Shown: in pieces, positions 29,245 to 41,745 of the stretch
Numbering within the stretch: position 1 is the first letter of the stretch
Layout of the letters: each line of letters begins with the position of its first letter
Source: Symsagittifera roscoffensis
Lineage: Eukaryota > Xenacoelomorpha > Acoela > Convolutidae
NCBI RefSeq assembly: GCF_963678635.1
Contig: NC_087062.1
Span: 8,418,193 to 8,482,192 of the forward strand
Direction: 5' to 3'
DNA: 64,000 nt
Position numbers and translations under genes: made by a program
The notes under the pieces: generated by a model
The model's database searches: none
What the model was told of the DNA's origin: nothing
The model's input: the letters and a program-made list of their open reading frames with translations, nothing else

Positions 29245-31019
29245 GCACCTTTTCATCCACTGACTGTCCATATCCCCCTTAGACACTAGTCTCACTTGTC
29301 CGCGCTCTCCCTTACGCATGCCTTTACCACTCCATAAACCCACCTTAGTGGTATCTAGAGGTAAAATAGCGGGTGTTTTGCGGTAAATGCCGGCGGGCGG
29401 TGTAACTGTGGGCGGAAAAGGGATTCGTTAAAAGTGGGTTAGGGCGGTTTTATAAAAGGGTTAGGGGTTATCGTTGCTTGAAAAATCATTCAAGGTTGGA
29501 AGTGTAAGCTATGGTAAGCATTGACTTTTGATTCGACTGCGAAAAAAAACTGTTGCACTTTCGGGCAGCAATTTTTAAAAAACGTTTTCGATTTTAAATC
29601 CATTATTACAGAAAACCATAGTAACTAACTAGATTGTAACTAGATTTTAATAAATCCATTGTAACTAGATTTTATTTATGGATTTTAAATGGAGATGCCA
29701 CCCGAAAGACTGATGCCTTTTTGGTATTCTCCCAAGCCGAACTTTATTGTAAACGTACATTTTCATAGAAGGTATGCTTATAAGTGTTGGCTTGAAAATA
29801 AAAATATTATTATAAATGTAATATAATTTAACTAATTTAGTACGTACGCTACACACCTGTACATTTCCATTCCTCTGTCCTTTCTAACCCTCCCACATTC
29901 AACTGTTGCCCCCCCCCGAACAAACACGAACGCACACTTTAAAATCACCGCACCACACACCCCTAAGAATGAAATGTAAATTATCAAAAATAACGGATTG
30001 ACATAATGGATTTATAATCGATTTTGATGTCCAAATTTTATATTATAAGATCATCCGTTTTAATGAAACTATGCTTGAAATCGAAAAACCGAGTGGTTTT
30101 TGGGCGTAAAAATCTGACGCTACGGCTTCAAATATTGTTATAACTGCAAAAAAAAATTGACCATAAAATCAAACCGCCTCAATCAGTAGTAAAAGATTAG
30201 TGGAATAAAAAAGTCAGAATACCGAAAACGCAATGAGAATATTTTAATGAAGAACTAAATAAACGGAAAGCTTTTGAAAAACTGTCAACTTCAACCTGAA
30301 CTGAATTAAGTCTGAAATTAATTTTGTAACTAGACTCCAATCGATTTTAATTAATTCAAAGTAGATCGCTAAATTTCGAAATAATAACTGCAACCTTCAT
30401 TTGTCTACGCGCTAATTCATCCGATAGGGGCCGGTTTTATCATTTATTTCTATTAGATCAGGTATAAGCAATAGTGTTGACAAGTAAGTCGCCGCGTTTT
30501 TTTTTTTTATAACAGAAAGTAACATTCGCAGGCCAATCAATGAAAGCAAGAGACCATTAAATGGGGTTTTCAGGAAGCAAAAAAGACCGCTTAGGAAGCA
30601 CTACAGAGCCTTAGTTCAAATCCAAACAGCAGGGAGGATATTTAAATAACGCTCAATCAGCATAAAATTATTTGGTGCAGTCTCCCATCTGACAGACACT
30701 AAATTACTTCCCATCCTAAGTCTCATCAAAACAGTATTTCACAAATGCAAACTTTCAAGTAAATGTTGTACAGTCCAAAGTGTGGAGGCAATTAAAGTCT
30801 GAATGACAAGCTCACTGTACAATATAAGAAAAAGTGTTTTTTAAAAGGAAAACATTTTTCAAGTTTAATCCACGAGGCAATTTACGCCGCTGTGGTAATT
30901 TTAGTAAATGAGTTTTTTTCCCTGTTTTTCTTTTTGTTGATTAAGAAATTTGTATTGTGATTAAGAAGCCTTTTCAAACACCAAGTTTGGGTCATGAGTG
31001 AGTTTTGCTCCACAGCAAT
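29245..31019. other. Non-coding DNA with scattered short repeats
   Basis: No gene recognised. It includes a C-rich patch near 29,911 and isolated ATCGATT/AATGGATT motifs near 30,000 that recall the element at 34.4 kb. Confidence 0.45.
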
Positions 31020-31660
31020 TGCAACTAAAACAAGGATAGCTGGTTGTTGTGGAAGTAGCACAGAATATTCCGACCACGTTCCAGAGAAACTACAAAAAAT
31101 ATATTTTTTCATATTAGAGTCATTTCTTCTGCGTGCTGTGGTCATAGAACTACACCAACGCGTAGAAAATTAGTGAATTAGGCATAAAAAATTTTTGTAA
31201 TAAAATTCTTAACGTTGTATGAAAGTTTTTATGGCCCAGAAAGCGCTTAACGAAGCTTCCAAAAATGGTTTTGTTTTTGGTAAAACGAAAGTTATTTAGC
31301 CATGAAAGTTTCTATGGGCCAGAAAGCGCTTAACGAAGCTTCCAAAATTGGTTTTGTTTTTGGTAAAACAAAATTTTTTTAGCCTAAAAGGCCAATAGTT
31401 ATATACAACGAACGTTACTCGATCGCTTTACGAAATTGGATCAAAACTCAAAATTTTTTAAAAGGTTTTTCTCAACACTAGGAAAAACTTTTGGAAGATT
31501 TTTATTTTCATTCGAATCATGACTGAAAAAACCTTAATATGATACATCACTCATATTATTTGTGGTAGAAGACTTGGCATAGAAAACAATTTAAAAAAAA
31601 CAGGAAAAAAACTATAACACACCCGAATACAGAGTTCCTCTCCTTTTTTCAAATGGTCGA
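31020..31660 (+). repeat. Dispersed repeat family A, copy 2
   Basis: Homologous to 20,867-21,690 in the same orientation and block order, without the C20-containing extra stretch. It carries its own internal tandem duplication (31,217-31,385). Confidence 0.6.
31217..31385 (+). repeat. Tandem duplication, ~85-bp unit, two copies
   Basis: Both units contain GCGCTTAACGAAGCTTCCAA and GGTTTTGTTTTTGGTAAAAC, with only a few differences. Confidence 0.85.
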
Positions 31661-32329
31661 AACAAAAAATGATCTGCTTTTTCTCAAATTATGTTTTTTT
31701 TTCACATTTGAAGACAAATGATTTTAACATTTGCTTGGCTTTAAGCATTGAGATTTTATTATTTTTTGATCAATCTCAACCAAACCGAACAATGAGGAAT
31801 TGAGGATGTCACTTTTTTTCTGGTGCCCTGTTTTGGTTTTTTTTCTGATCTGAGTAATAGTCTGCATCTTATTTGAAATTAATTGATTACAATCGATAAT
31901 TTAGAAGAAAAAGTATCAAAAAACTATCGACAACAAAAAAGTATCAACAGTGATTTTATATTGTCATATGTGACTTAAATGTTGCTTTAGGTGCTTACAA
32001 AAAGAAAATTTTTTCCTCAATAACAACGAAATGTTTGTTTGAGTTATACGAAATTGTAAAAAAACCTTTGCGAGAGACATTACAACTTGATTTTTCTTTA
32101 TAATTGCAGAAAGGCATTTTCGGACTGATGAAATTTAATTCCAGTGTTTGAAATTTTCCCCACCATTGAAAAGAATGAACAAGTTCCTTCTAAATGAGTT
32201 AAGCCGACTATATATTTTGAAACATTGATTGAAGAAATGAGGTTGATTGCGCTCTTGAATAGCAATGCATAGTCCTTCACTCTAATTTAGGTTCACTAAG
32301 TTGAGCATATCTAAAGGCAAAAAATTGAA

Positions 32330-33740
32330 TATCCCAGTGTTTTTGTGTTGCGACTTTTCTTTTAAAAAAAGAAAGTGACGGAATGCTTGTGCTCGGGGTG
32401 GTTTTTTCTTCAGACAAAATTCGAAATTTTAAATAGCAATTTTTTGATGTTTTTCTAAGATCAATCAAAAAAAGTGTTGCAATGAGCTCAAACTTCCTAA
32501 ATTAAAAAAAAATTTTGAGCTGTGGTCTTTTTGTAAGATACGTTGATTTAAAAACTGCTGATTTGGCTAAATTTGGACAATTAAGGCGCAATAAATTTCT
32601 TGCTATTAACGCAAAAGCAGAAAATTAATCTGTACTAAAAATCATTCCAATTTTGATTGAGGCATGCACTTTGGTCAAATTAAAACTTTGCTATATGCCA
32701 CTTTTGCATAGCTTGATGATATGGGGAGAAGATTTAACAAAAAACTCAAATCAGTTTTTTTTCAATTTTATCAATTGAATTATTTTCCATAGTAAAAAAA
32801 ACGCAGTTAGAAAATTTGGGGTTTCGACCTGATACGAGCAGCCTTGTTGTTTCGACTTTCGCAGAAAATGACGGAATATTTGTACTCAGGGTGATTTTTG
32901 TCTCCAGACAATTTTTGACTTTTTAACTAGCAGTTTTCGACGGATTTTTAAAATTTGATGCGAAAAAGATTGTTGTCTTGAGCTCAATTTTATTAAAATA
33001 ATTCTCCTGTAACCATTTTTATGGGGGATCAAAGATAGCCAATTTGGCCGATTTGGGACAATCTACGCGCGATACATTTCATGCTAATAACCGGTGAGCG
33101 GAGATTTAATTTCAATGAAATCATTAAAAATTGAATTGAGACATGCTATCCGGTCATTTTTTGATTTCTAGTTATATCCAAAATATAACCTTATTTTATT
33201 TACATAGTGTGTGGGTTGAAGATTTTCAACAAAAATCTCAACAAAAATTGATTTTTTTTTGAAATGAAATTTTCGTCAATTGTTTTTTAAGCGAACACTT
33301 TACCTAGGACCTTAAACGAGATGCCGGAACAATCGGGGCTTCGACTTGATACGATAAGTCTTGTTTTTAATTTAAAACACTTTCTCTCCTTTTTGTTCCG
33401 ACTTTTGAAGAAAGCGACGGAATATTTATGCTCGGTATGGTTTTCTTTTTCTGCAGACAATTTTCGACTTTTTAAAAGCCTTTTTGACAAAAAAAATACA
33501 AGAAATTTTAAAGCTGTTGTTGTTTCAAGCTCAATTTGTAAAAAAAATTTTGACCTCTGATCAACTTTCATGAAGTTACGGGGGTTTAAAGATTGCCAAT
33601 TAACGAGCAATACTTCGTGCTATTAATGCCTAGAAACCGTCTCAGAAATCGTTCCAAACTGAATTTAGGCATGATATTCGGTCAATTTATTTTTTTGCTG
33701 TATGCGAATTATATCAACTGCTTTTTGCATAGCGTGTGAG
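32330..33740 (-). repeat. Satellite-like family B, three head-to-tail copies
   Basis: A landmark (GTTG.GACTTT..., then GTGACGGAAT or similar, then a C/TCGG..TGGTTTT stretch and AGACAA) recurs near 32,348, 32,845 and 33,395, giving a ~500-550-bp period. Copies are diverged. The same family appears in the other orientation elsewhere in the window. Confidence 0.6.
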
Positions 33741-34408
33741 TGGTTAACTTTTAAAATAAATACTCAACAAATTTTTGATCAATCAATTTTTGGAAATATA
33801 ACAGCTCAATCAATTTTTGTGAACCAAAAACTACTCCATAGAGCTCAAAATGCAGTCTACACATTCAAGGTTTTGCCGTGATTAAAGCAGTCTCGTGTAA
33901 ATTTGTTTGAATTTTGTGAAAATTCTACACAACTTATTCAGTATCTGATATACCCTGTTCTTTTTTACATTTACCCGGGTCAAAGTGCTCAACCTTTCTT
34001 TTAATTTTGTGACAAATGTTTCCACTATTTCAATCAAAGTTGGTATGTTTCGTTTTTCCGTATTTGATTTTCGTCCTTTTTTCATTTTGATAATTTATTT
34101 GTCAGTCTCTCGATCAAATTGGTAGATGTTTCGACCATGCTTGAGGTAATATTTCGGTAACAAAATGAAAATTCTGTAAATCAAAATCAAAGTTAAGATA
34201 AAAAAATGTTTTTTGAATTGTGGTCTTACAAATTATATTGATTCGGTTTTTCGATTTGCGTCGCAATTGTATAAGTAACGGTTGATATTTTTGATTAAAA
34301 AGATTTCATTAATCTAATTTATCCTACCGCTGGATCATTTAGATCTTCAAATAATAGAAGGATTCCTTTTCAATTTTTATTTTCATTCAAAACACTTGGT
34401 TTTTGCTG

Positions 34409-34788
34409 CCCGCACCGAAGTTTCATGGATAATAATCGATTATAATGGATTTAGGGTTGAAAAAAAATGGATTATAATCGATTATAATGGATTATAATGG
34501 ATTTAAATTTCTCCAAAATAATCGATTATAATCGATTAAAAATCCATTATGTGGTCTAAATTTGACATGATAATCGATTATATTGACAACATTTTAGTCA
34601 ATAAAAAACCATTATAATTGATTATAATGGATTATAATGGATTTAAATTTTTCCAAAATAATCGATTATAATCGATTAAAAATCCATTATGTGGTCTAAA
34701 TTTGACATGATAATCGATTATATTGACAACATTGTAGTCAACGAAAATCCATTATAATCGATTATTATCCATGAAACTTCGGTGCGGG
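34409..34788. mobile_element. Inverted-repeat element (380 bp) with internal tandem repeats
   Basis: About 42-bp, essentially perfect terminal inverted repeats beginning CCCGCACCGAAGTTTCATGG on the left and ending in the complement at 34,788. Inside are two ~139-bp tandem copies containing ATCGATTATAATGG and a TTATGTGGTCTAAATTTGAC block. There is no coding capacity and no clear target duplication. Confidence 0.75.
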
Positions 34789-34799
34789 ACTCTCTAATT

Positions 34800-35390
34800 T
34801 CCCTATATGAAAAACTTTTTGTCATACAATTTCATACAATTTTATGCGTGCAGAAAATTGTATGAAATTTCTATGACAAGCGTTTTTTTCATATATGAAA
34901 ATTGCATCATCGATGTTTTTCCATAAACAAAAACTAGATTTTTTTCAAAATCTAATTTCTGAAAATTTTTGGGTTGTGTTTAATGAAATCTAAAACCGAA
35001 CGCAAATGACAAAGACATTGGCTTACTCAAAGCACCAAAGGTTGGACGGTCTTGCTTAAAATTTGGAAAGTGTTTGCTTACGTACAAAGTTCAATTTTCG
35101 GTTGAAAAAAAAAACAAAAAAAATTACTTTAGGGTAATTTCAAAATTACTTGAAAAAATTTTGTGTCGCCGTAAAAAATGATAGTCATACAATTTCCATA
35201 TATGGGAATTGTATGATAAGCATTTGTTCAAAAACAAAAACCTCGGTTTTTTTTCAAATGACTGTTTCATTAGAATCAAACAGCCGCAGAAATTAGTTTA
35301 TATCTTTTAACAACCATTTTTTGAAATTGTATGAAAATTGTATGACAAGCATTTTTCCACACACATATTCGGTGTATGGAGGTCAACACG
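34800..35390. repeat. Region of repeated TTGTATGA/TCATACAA motifs
   Basis: Motifs such as ATTGTATGA, TCATACAATTTC and GACAAGC(A/G)TTTTT recur in both orientations, making many possible hairpins. A similar short stretch is seen near 63,780-63,870. Confidence 0.5.
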
Positions 35391-36837
35391 GGTAATTAAA
35401 ATTTTGATAAAAGTACAAATATAATTGTAAAATAATCGATTAATTTCTTTTTTTACTGAGTGCTGGTTAAGATAAATAAAGCGGAAAGTGGCCGGAAGTT
35501 ACTGTTCAGAGGATATACATTAAAAGCACTGAATGTAATAGTTTTTTAAAAATTCTTTTATAGAATGAATACAGGAGATATAGCTATTTTTTATTATATT
35601 TTGAAATATAACCTTGCAAATAAATTTCAAACTTCTGTGGAAACATGGGTTTTTTTTATTTTTTTTAGAGTTTTTGATAATAAGTTTGACGAGGTTTTTG
35701 ACTGGAGGTAATTAACTTACAACCATGGAGTTTTTTTGTGCAATTTATTCGAATACAATTAAACGCAAATGAATTGAAACGCAAATAGAATCGGCCAAAT
35801 AGAATTAAGAGAGAATGCTCCATTCACATTGAAATAAAATCAGCACGATATCTCACATTCCAAGTTTATAAACTGCCTGATTTCATTAATTTTTCTCCGA
35901 AGCTAGAAATATAACAAGCCATCGGTATTTTTTTTACAAAGACTGCTTTTTGCAGCATATACTGGTAAAGAGAAATAAAACATGTATGCTGGTATAATAG
36001 AATCAACACTAAAAGACTGGTTTAAAAGCACCGGAGAGCTTACAATTGAGTAATCCGGTACAGAGGAGAGAAAAATTAAGCTCAAGTAATGAACTTTCGT
36101 GTGGCAGTCTTTTTATTACCTTTACAGAAAAAAAAATGTTTTTTTTTTTAAATTTTTTCAAGCTTAAATTGAGATGGAAATTGGATTGAGATTCAAGTGA
36201 AACGGAAACTAGCTCTGCGTGTTGCTCTCAATGCCACTGGTGCTTTTTGACTACTGTCCTTTTCTCAACCTGTATAGTTATTTTAAATTGTTTTTTTTTT
36301 TCATCCTTTGTTACTTTTCAAAGGCCCCGCCTTTCCTTTTATGACCGAGCGTTTTCACTGATGAATTCTAACTGAATTGATAACTGACGACTAAATGTTA
36401 ATTGAATTTGAAAGAGTTTCAATGTGACAGAAAAAAGGTACATTTTAGATGCTGAGAACTTAATTTATCAAAAAAATCAGAAAACAAAGTAATCGAAAGA
36501 CGTTCCAAAAACCAAAAACGAAACCTTGCGTTTGATAATCTGAAGACTCATTAAGCTAGTATTAACAAAAAACAAGCCAGTTCAAATCATGGCCAAGCCT
36601 TAAATGCTCCGATCGTCCGTCAAGGTGTTTGATGCAGTTTGTGGATGAATAAACGATAAAATTTTCAAAAAAGAAAACAAATCAAAAAACAATTACCACA
36701 TGCCGATTCAAGTTACAATCAAGGGCGCACAAAAAGTTCGGCCAAAATAATTCAGCCAAAAAAACAGACAATTTTTTTCCAATAGTTTAGATTAGCTTCG
36801 AAAAAAAAAATTGAATTTTAATTAATTCTCGGCTTAA
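35391..36837. other. Non-coding DNA
   Basis: No gene recognised; AT-rich with T and A runs. Confidence 0.45.
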
Positions 36838-36905
36838 GGTTGACGGTGGGCGCGCTACCCATGTGTCGCCGCTTCGCGGTGATAACCGGCTCCAAATTTT
36901 GCGAA
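36838..36905 (-). repeat. GC-rich repeat C, copy 1
   Basis: Contains the hairpin-forming GTCGCCGCTTCGCGGTGAT and GATAACCGGCTCCAAATTTT. It matches the complement of 60,585-60,655. GC content stands out from the surroundings. Confidence 0.65.
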
Positions 36906-36959
36906 GAGTCCTACCCTCTATTTGCAATCCTGTCAAATTCGATAATCGTGAATTCCGCT

Positions 36960-37330
36960 GACAATGGTTAAACCCTTGCTTTTAAATTGCGCAAGTGCAT
37001 ATGCAAGTTCAAAAATAAACAAATTTCTGAATTCCTTTACAGTTTGCGTGTTCCGCTTAAAAATTTTGCAGAATCCACTTACAGTTACGGAATCCAGAAC
37101 AACACGCTATAATTGCTGGTTGCGGAATCCGCAACATATTAAACACGCCGACAAAATTTACGTTACAATTATATGTACGCGGAATCCACTCAAATCTTGT
37201 AAGCAGAAATAACTTAAATTTTGGAACATGTTTAAAGACTTGTCTCTGGAATCCAGGAACATAGAGACACAAAATTGTGCACCTATCTAGCGCACAGTTT
37301 GGTTTCGTAATGTTCAATAGAACTTTTTAT
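36960..37330 (+). repeat. Repeat family D (CGGAATCCAC-rich), copy 1
   Basis: Recurrent (C/A)GGAATCCA motifs and shared blocks AAATTTACGTTACAAT, GGAACATGTTT and CTCTGGA line up with 62,250-62,610. There is a short related stretch near 42,440-42,490. Confidence 0.6.
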
Positions 37331-37439
37331 GCTGTTCGAACCTACCATTAGCATCCTGTCATTTCAGTGAAATTACTGAGGAGTTATGTCGTGTATAGGC
37401 TATCCGAGCTCTATTTTATCAGTAATGTTCGGGCCTAGA

Positions 37440-38056
37440 CAGTGCTGATTTTAATTCCCCGGACAAAAAGAACAAAACTTGAAAAGTAAAACGCGTTATT
37501 CTCAATTTGGGTTAAGATTAGACTAAAAGTGACCATACAAAAGTTGCTTAGAATTTCAACAGAAATAAGATGGCGCACAATTTTTCTCTCCAAATTTCTC
37601 AACCTAAATTTTCCACCAAAAATGGGTCATTTTGACTCTTTTGAAATAATCAAAAGTTACGCTCATATTTTTGCTTGATAGTCAAAAAAAGAAACTTTTA
37701 TATAGAAAACCCAAAATGTTCGCTTAAAAACAAATTTGAAACAATTTGCGCAAGTTGTTGGAGATTTTTTTTCAAATTTTTTTTTTTGGGTAGTGTGAGA
37801 GATACAATCGATTTCTCAAATTATCATGGTTCATTTTGGCTTCTTTAAGTTGAAAACTACGCTGATACTACCATGTTTTGGGTAAATGTTGGTTATGAAC
37901 TTCGGAGAAAACATTGCAACTTAATAGATTCTGTTGCAATTCCACGCAACTTTTTTCTCTTCATTTTTTGTCTAATCTTAACCCAATTTGAGAAAGTCGT
38001 GTGTGAGTCTTCAAATTGTTTTTCGTTTTCTCCGGTTAATTTAAACCAGCGCACTG
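37440..38056. mobile_element. Non-autonomous Tc1-like element (MITE, 617 bp)
   Basis: Left end CAGTGCTGATTTTAATTCCC; right end, read inward, CAGTGCGCTGGTTTAAATTA. A second, near-exact inverted pair around TTGGGTTAAGATTAGAC lies ~60 bp inside each end (37,505-37,523 and 37,970-37,989). The right side has the TA expected of Tc1. The terminal sequence matches the end of the transposase remnant at 16.8 kb. No transposase inside. Confidence 0.65.
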
Positions 38057-38782
38057 TATTATATTAAATGCCGACATTTTCGTAGCCAGTTTGTAGTAAG
38101 AAAGCTTCAAATAATTGATAGCTGAAGATGCAATCCAATTTTGAGGTCATTTCAATTCAGTCGTCCCTCGGGCTTTCCCAATCACCAAATTGTACCGAGA
38201 TTTTTTGATATTTTATTTGGTACATTTTTACTATTTTGTTATAAAAAATTTCTGATTTCAGTTCTGTTTCAAAGTACTTACAATTTGAAAACCTCGCCGT
38301 TTTTCTTTCTTTTTGAAAACAAATAATCAAGAAAAAGGCAGTTTTTGTTTTATTACAATCATTGTTTTAATACTTTGACATTAATTTTTTTAATTTTACT
38401 TTAACTTTTATCTTGCTTAAAAATATTTTTTCTTAATTTTCAGTTTTTTTGATTAGTTGACTTTAATACCAGACTCTACACTGATGTACGTGGCAGGTTA
38501 AATTTAATCAATCGATTTACTGACAAAGTTAAAATTTTCATAATAGATGACATGGAAAAGTTTCATGATGTTTCTCAGATTAAATGCTTCGTTTCGTTTC
38601 TTTAACTCGCTTGCGGTCGTTTCTTTTTACTGCCATGCAAAATTATGTCTATAATAAAAATATAAATGTCGGCTTTTGATTATAATAATAACAGGAAAAT
38701 TTTAATAGCAACTTACAATATTTTCCAGATTTTTTTCTCGAGCTCAGTTTGGCTTTTCTTCTCGTAATTTTTTGACAAAAAC
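38057..38782 (+). other. Upstream flank of the GPCR gene
   Basis: No coding signal. A TTTTCCAG acceptor lies ~60 nt before the ATG at 38,783, suggesting a 5' UTR intron or trans-splice site. Confidence 0.4.
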
Positions 38783-39019
38783 ATGGACGACTTAAATATG
38801 CTGGCAAATTTTCAAGCAATTACTTCGGTTGGAATTGGATCAATGAACTACAGGGGTTACTGGGGTATTTTCAATGACCCATCCCTGCTTCCGCGTCTGA
38901 GGGAATCCAAGGAGTTCAGAGAGAAGTTTGCGTTCGAGTTAGCACAGGCCAGGGTCTACATAGCCCCCTATGTTGTAGATGGAGGCTCTCAACTTCTCTT
39001 CCTTGTGCGACAAACTATG
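38783..39019 (+). CDS. GPCR exon 1: extracellular N-terminus
   Basis: ATG at 38,783; 79 codons (MDDLNMLANFQAITSVGIGS…LLFLVRQTM) ending at CTATG|GTAGTA. Phase 0 on both sides allows joining to exon 2, after which the first transmembrane helix begins at once. The exon itself is soluble-looking, with a charged helix (RLRESKEFREKFAFELAQAR). The intron to exon 2 is ~3.7 kb and is filled with satellite-like repeats. No signal peptide, as is usual for rhodopsin-family receptors. Confidence 0.6.
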
Positions 39020-39081
39020 GTAGTATTTTTTACATTTCTATACCAATAATAAAATGTTCCTTTCTTAGAATAGTTAACTGA

Positions 39082-39110
39082 CCCGCATTGGAGTTCCATG
39101 GATAATTTTT
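39082..39110 (+). repeat. Terminus related to the 34.4-kb inverted-repeat element
   Basis: CCCGCATTGGAGTTCCATGG resembles the end at 34,409. A matching complement (CATGGAACTCCAATGTG) lies at about 42,101-42,117. They may be two solo ends or the ends of one ~3-kb unit. Confidence 0.4.
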
Positions 39111-39449
39111 GATTATTTTAGAGTTTAATTGATTGTCTTCATAGAGGGTTAATAAACAATTGTCTTCATATGGGGTTAATAAACAATTGTCTTCATATGG
39201 GGTTAATAATCATTTACAGTAGCAACGCAATAAAAACGAATGAAATTTATTGCAATCACGCACACATATTTATATCCGACGCTCACGCGCAAATTGAACA
39301 AAAATTACTGTGAGTTAATAGCCCCAAATAAACCAATATTAGCAATTTTCAAATTTCGATTTGCTTACAACCAACTACAGGTGAAATATTCGTATATTTG
39401 AGTTCAAGATGTCAGTATTTTTCAGATGTGATTAAACTATTATTCAGAG

Positions 39450-40950
39450 GTGTCTATTTAAAGAGTTTTCTTTGAGATTTGTATGACAAAAAAAACACAC
39501 TGAGCACAAATAATCCAGCCTTTCTTTGAAAGTCGGAGCAACAAGTAAATTAGTTTAAAAAAACATTGCCATCATTTCTCGTATCACAGCCAATTTTAAA
39601 TGTTCTGGCAGCCCTTTAAAGTCGATGAAAAAAATTTAAGTATTTGCGAGCTAAACGTTTTTCTTATTGAAGACTCCTTACGCAATGTAGTCACCGAAAT
39701 GATAAAATTTGCGTTTATTAACGTTTTATTAGCAGCAAATTGCTGGCCTAATTTCAATTTGAAACGATTTAAATAGTCGCTTACGCTTTAATTGGACCAA
39801 ACATATCGCGCAATAATCACCGCTTTTGAGTTATAGCCACAAAATGTCGCCAAAAAAAAATTTCAGCAGAAAACCCACTCAAGCTCAATTAATCCATCAC
39901 TTTCTTCCCGAGTCGGATCAGCAAGGTTGTTCCTACAAATTCCCGAATGTTTCTACTGCCATTCAACGTCTGTGAACTAGTTTTTGATGTACTATGAATG
40001 TTCCCGTTCCCACTGCCTATTAAGGTCTATGGAGCAGTAATAACGTGAAAAATTGAATGTAAAAAAGTAAAATATATTTTTTTTATTTGAGATTTTTGCG
40101 GAAATTACCCCCCCACACGCCATATAAAGTACAAAATGATAACAAATCAATAATGGCAAAAAGGTTCCTTCAACCAATTTGGAACAATTTCTAAGACTGA
40201 TTAAATCTCCGCTTACGCATTAATATCACGAAATATATCGCGCGTTTATTGTCCCAAATTGGCCAAAATGGCAATTTTTAAGCCCCCATAACTTTAAGAA
40301 AAACAATCACAGGTGAAATATCGTTTCCAATTTAAGCTCAGGACAACAATACCTTTCGAATGATTTTAAAACATTTTATCAAAAATGGCTAGTTAACAAG
40401 TCGAACTTTGTCTGAAGAAAAAAACCCACCCCAAGCGCAAATATTTCGTTACTTTCGTTACGAGTGTCGGAACAAAAATATACCTTGAATTTTTTTTCGG
40501 ATATCTTTTAAATCCAATCAGCTATGCAATGTAAATATCGATGTGCGTGGCGCCTAGTAAGGTATTAATTAATCAAAATTGCCGGCCTCAATTCAAGTTT
40601 GAACCACTAAGGAGTAACTTACGCGTTAATAGCGCAATTTATATCGCGCATTAATTGTGCCAATTTGAATATGCAATAAAATAGACCAAATTCAATTCTT
40701 TCTAATTCAGAAAAAAAATGATAATAAGCAAAAAAATTTTGTTGTAGAGCTTTCGATAATAATTTTCAGATTGTTTTTAAAAATTACAGTCAGAACTGTC
40801 TAGTTAAAAAGTTGATACTGTTTTTTAAAACAAACCACACAGGTGTCAAAAAAACACAGCCAGCTCAAATACTCTGTCTCTTTCTACGAAAACTGGAACA
40901 TTTAGAAAATCCAAGATCTATTATAACGGTGGGGTTAAATTGATCAGTTT
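39450..40950 (+). repeat. Satellite-like family B, several copies within the GPCR intron
   Basis: The AGCACAAAT(A/T)ATCC...GTCGGA-type block recurs near 39,505, 39,885, 40,430 and 40,860, and a TTACGC(A/T)TTAAT...ATCGCGC block recurs near 39,780, 40,215 and 40,620. The period is about 400-500 bp, on the opposite strand to the array at 32.3 kb. Confidence 0.55.
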
Positions 40951-41640
40951 AATCAAAACAATTGTCTTATAGGCATCAAAATAATTCAATGCCTTCAAAA
41001 CCTAATCCCTTTGCACGTTTTGGGTTTCCACTTTCAATAGCAACTGGTAAAAACTGTGAAAAAGAGTGAAAAAAAAGCATGAGAAGGAATTGACTATGCA
41101 AATGCTTGTGAAATGATGCAGAAATGGTTGCGAAAAATAGCGCGCCATTAGCTGCTTGCGAGCGTCCCGATAAGGAAGTTTAATCGCCCACGTTTGTTAA
41201 GCGTTTTCCTCTGAAACTTAGCAATAAGCAAATTTCTATCGCCGTCTATCTGAACACATTGGGTCTGGAATTTGGCTATCTGGACTCAAACTCTGGGTGG
41301 ATTACCCGCATTTAAGAAAAGTGAAAACAAATCGATTATAATGGATTTTCGTGGTCTAAAACGTTGTAAATATAACCGATTCCCGTTACGTTCAGAAAAC
41401 AAAATTGGACTAAAAATGGATTTAAATCCATTTTTCTCGCCAAAACAAAATTCATTATAATTCATTTCGAATCCATTATAATAGATTTTATAATAAGTAG
41501 TATATCACAATAAAATGAATTTTTTTTCCACTTTATTTTTGTTTTGCGCGTCAAACAAAATTTTATGTTATGCGGAAATTTTGGAACGGCTTAAGCCATT
41601 TCAAAACCTAAATTCAAATTGCAAAAAGATTCAGCTAACG

Positions 41641-41745
41641 CCCCTGATTACCTCCCTCCCACCTGAACACCCCCCTCCACCACCTGAACCCACCCCCCAT
41701 CCCCACCTGAACCCCCCCATCCAATTGAACCCAAACGCTAGGGGG
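41641..41745 (+). repeat. C-rich CCACCTGAACCC minisatellite
   Basis: Imperfect repeats of CC(A/C)CCTGAACCC, bounded by a short G run. The Pro-rich ORF here is a repeat artefact. Confidence 0.75.

Noticed and set aside
29025-29282. ORFs on both strands at 29.0-29.3 kb
   Set aside because: Products of the AACCTCCAATA minisatellite and C run.
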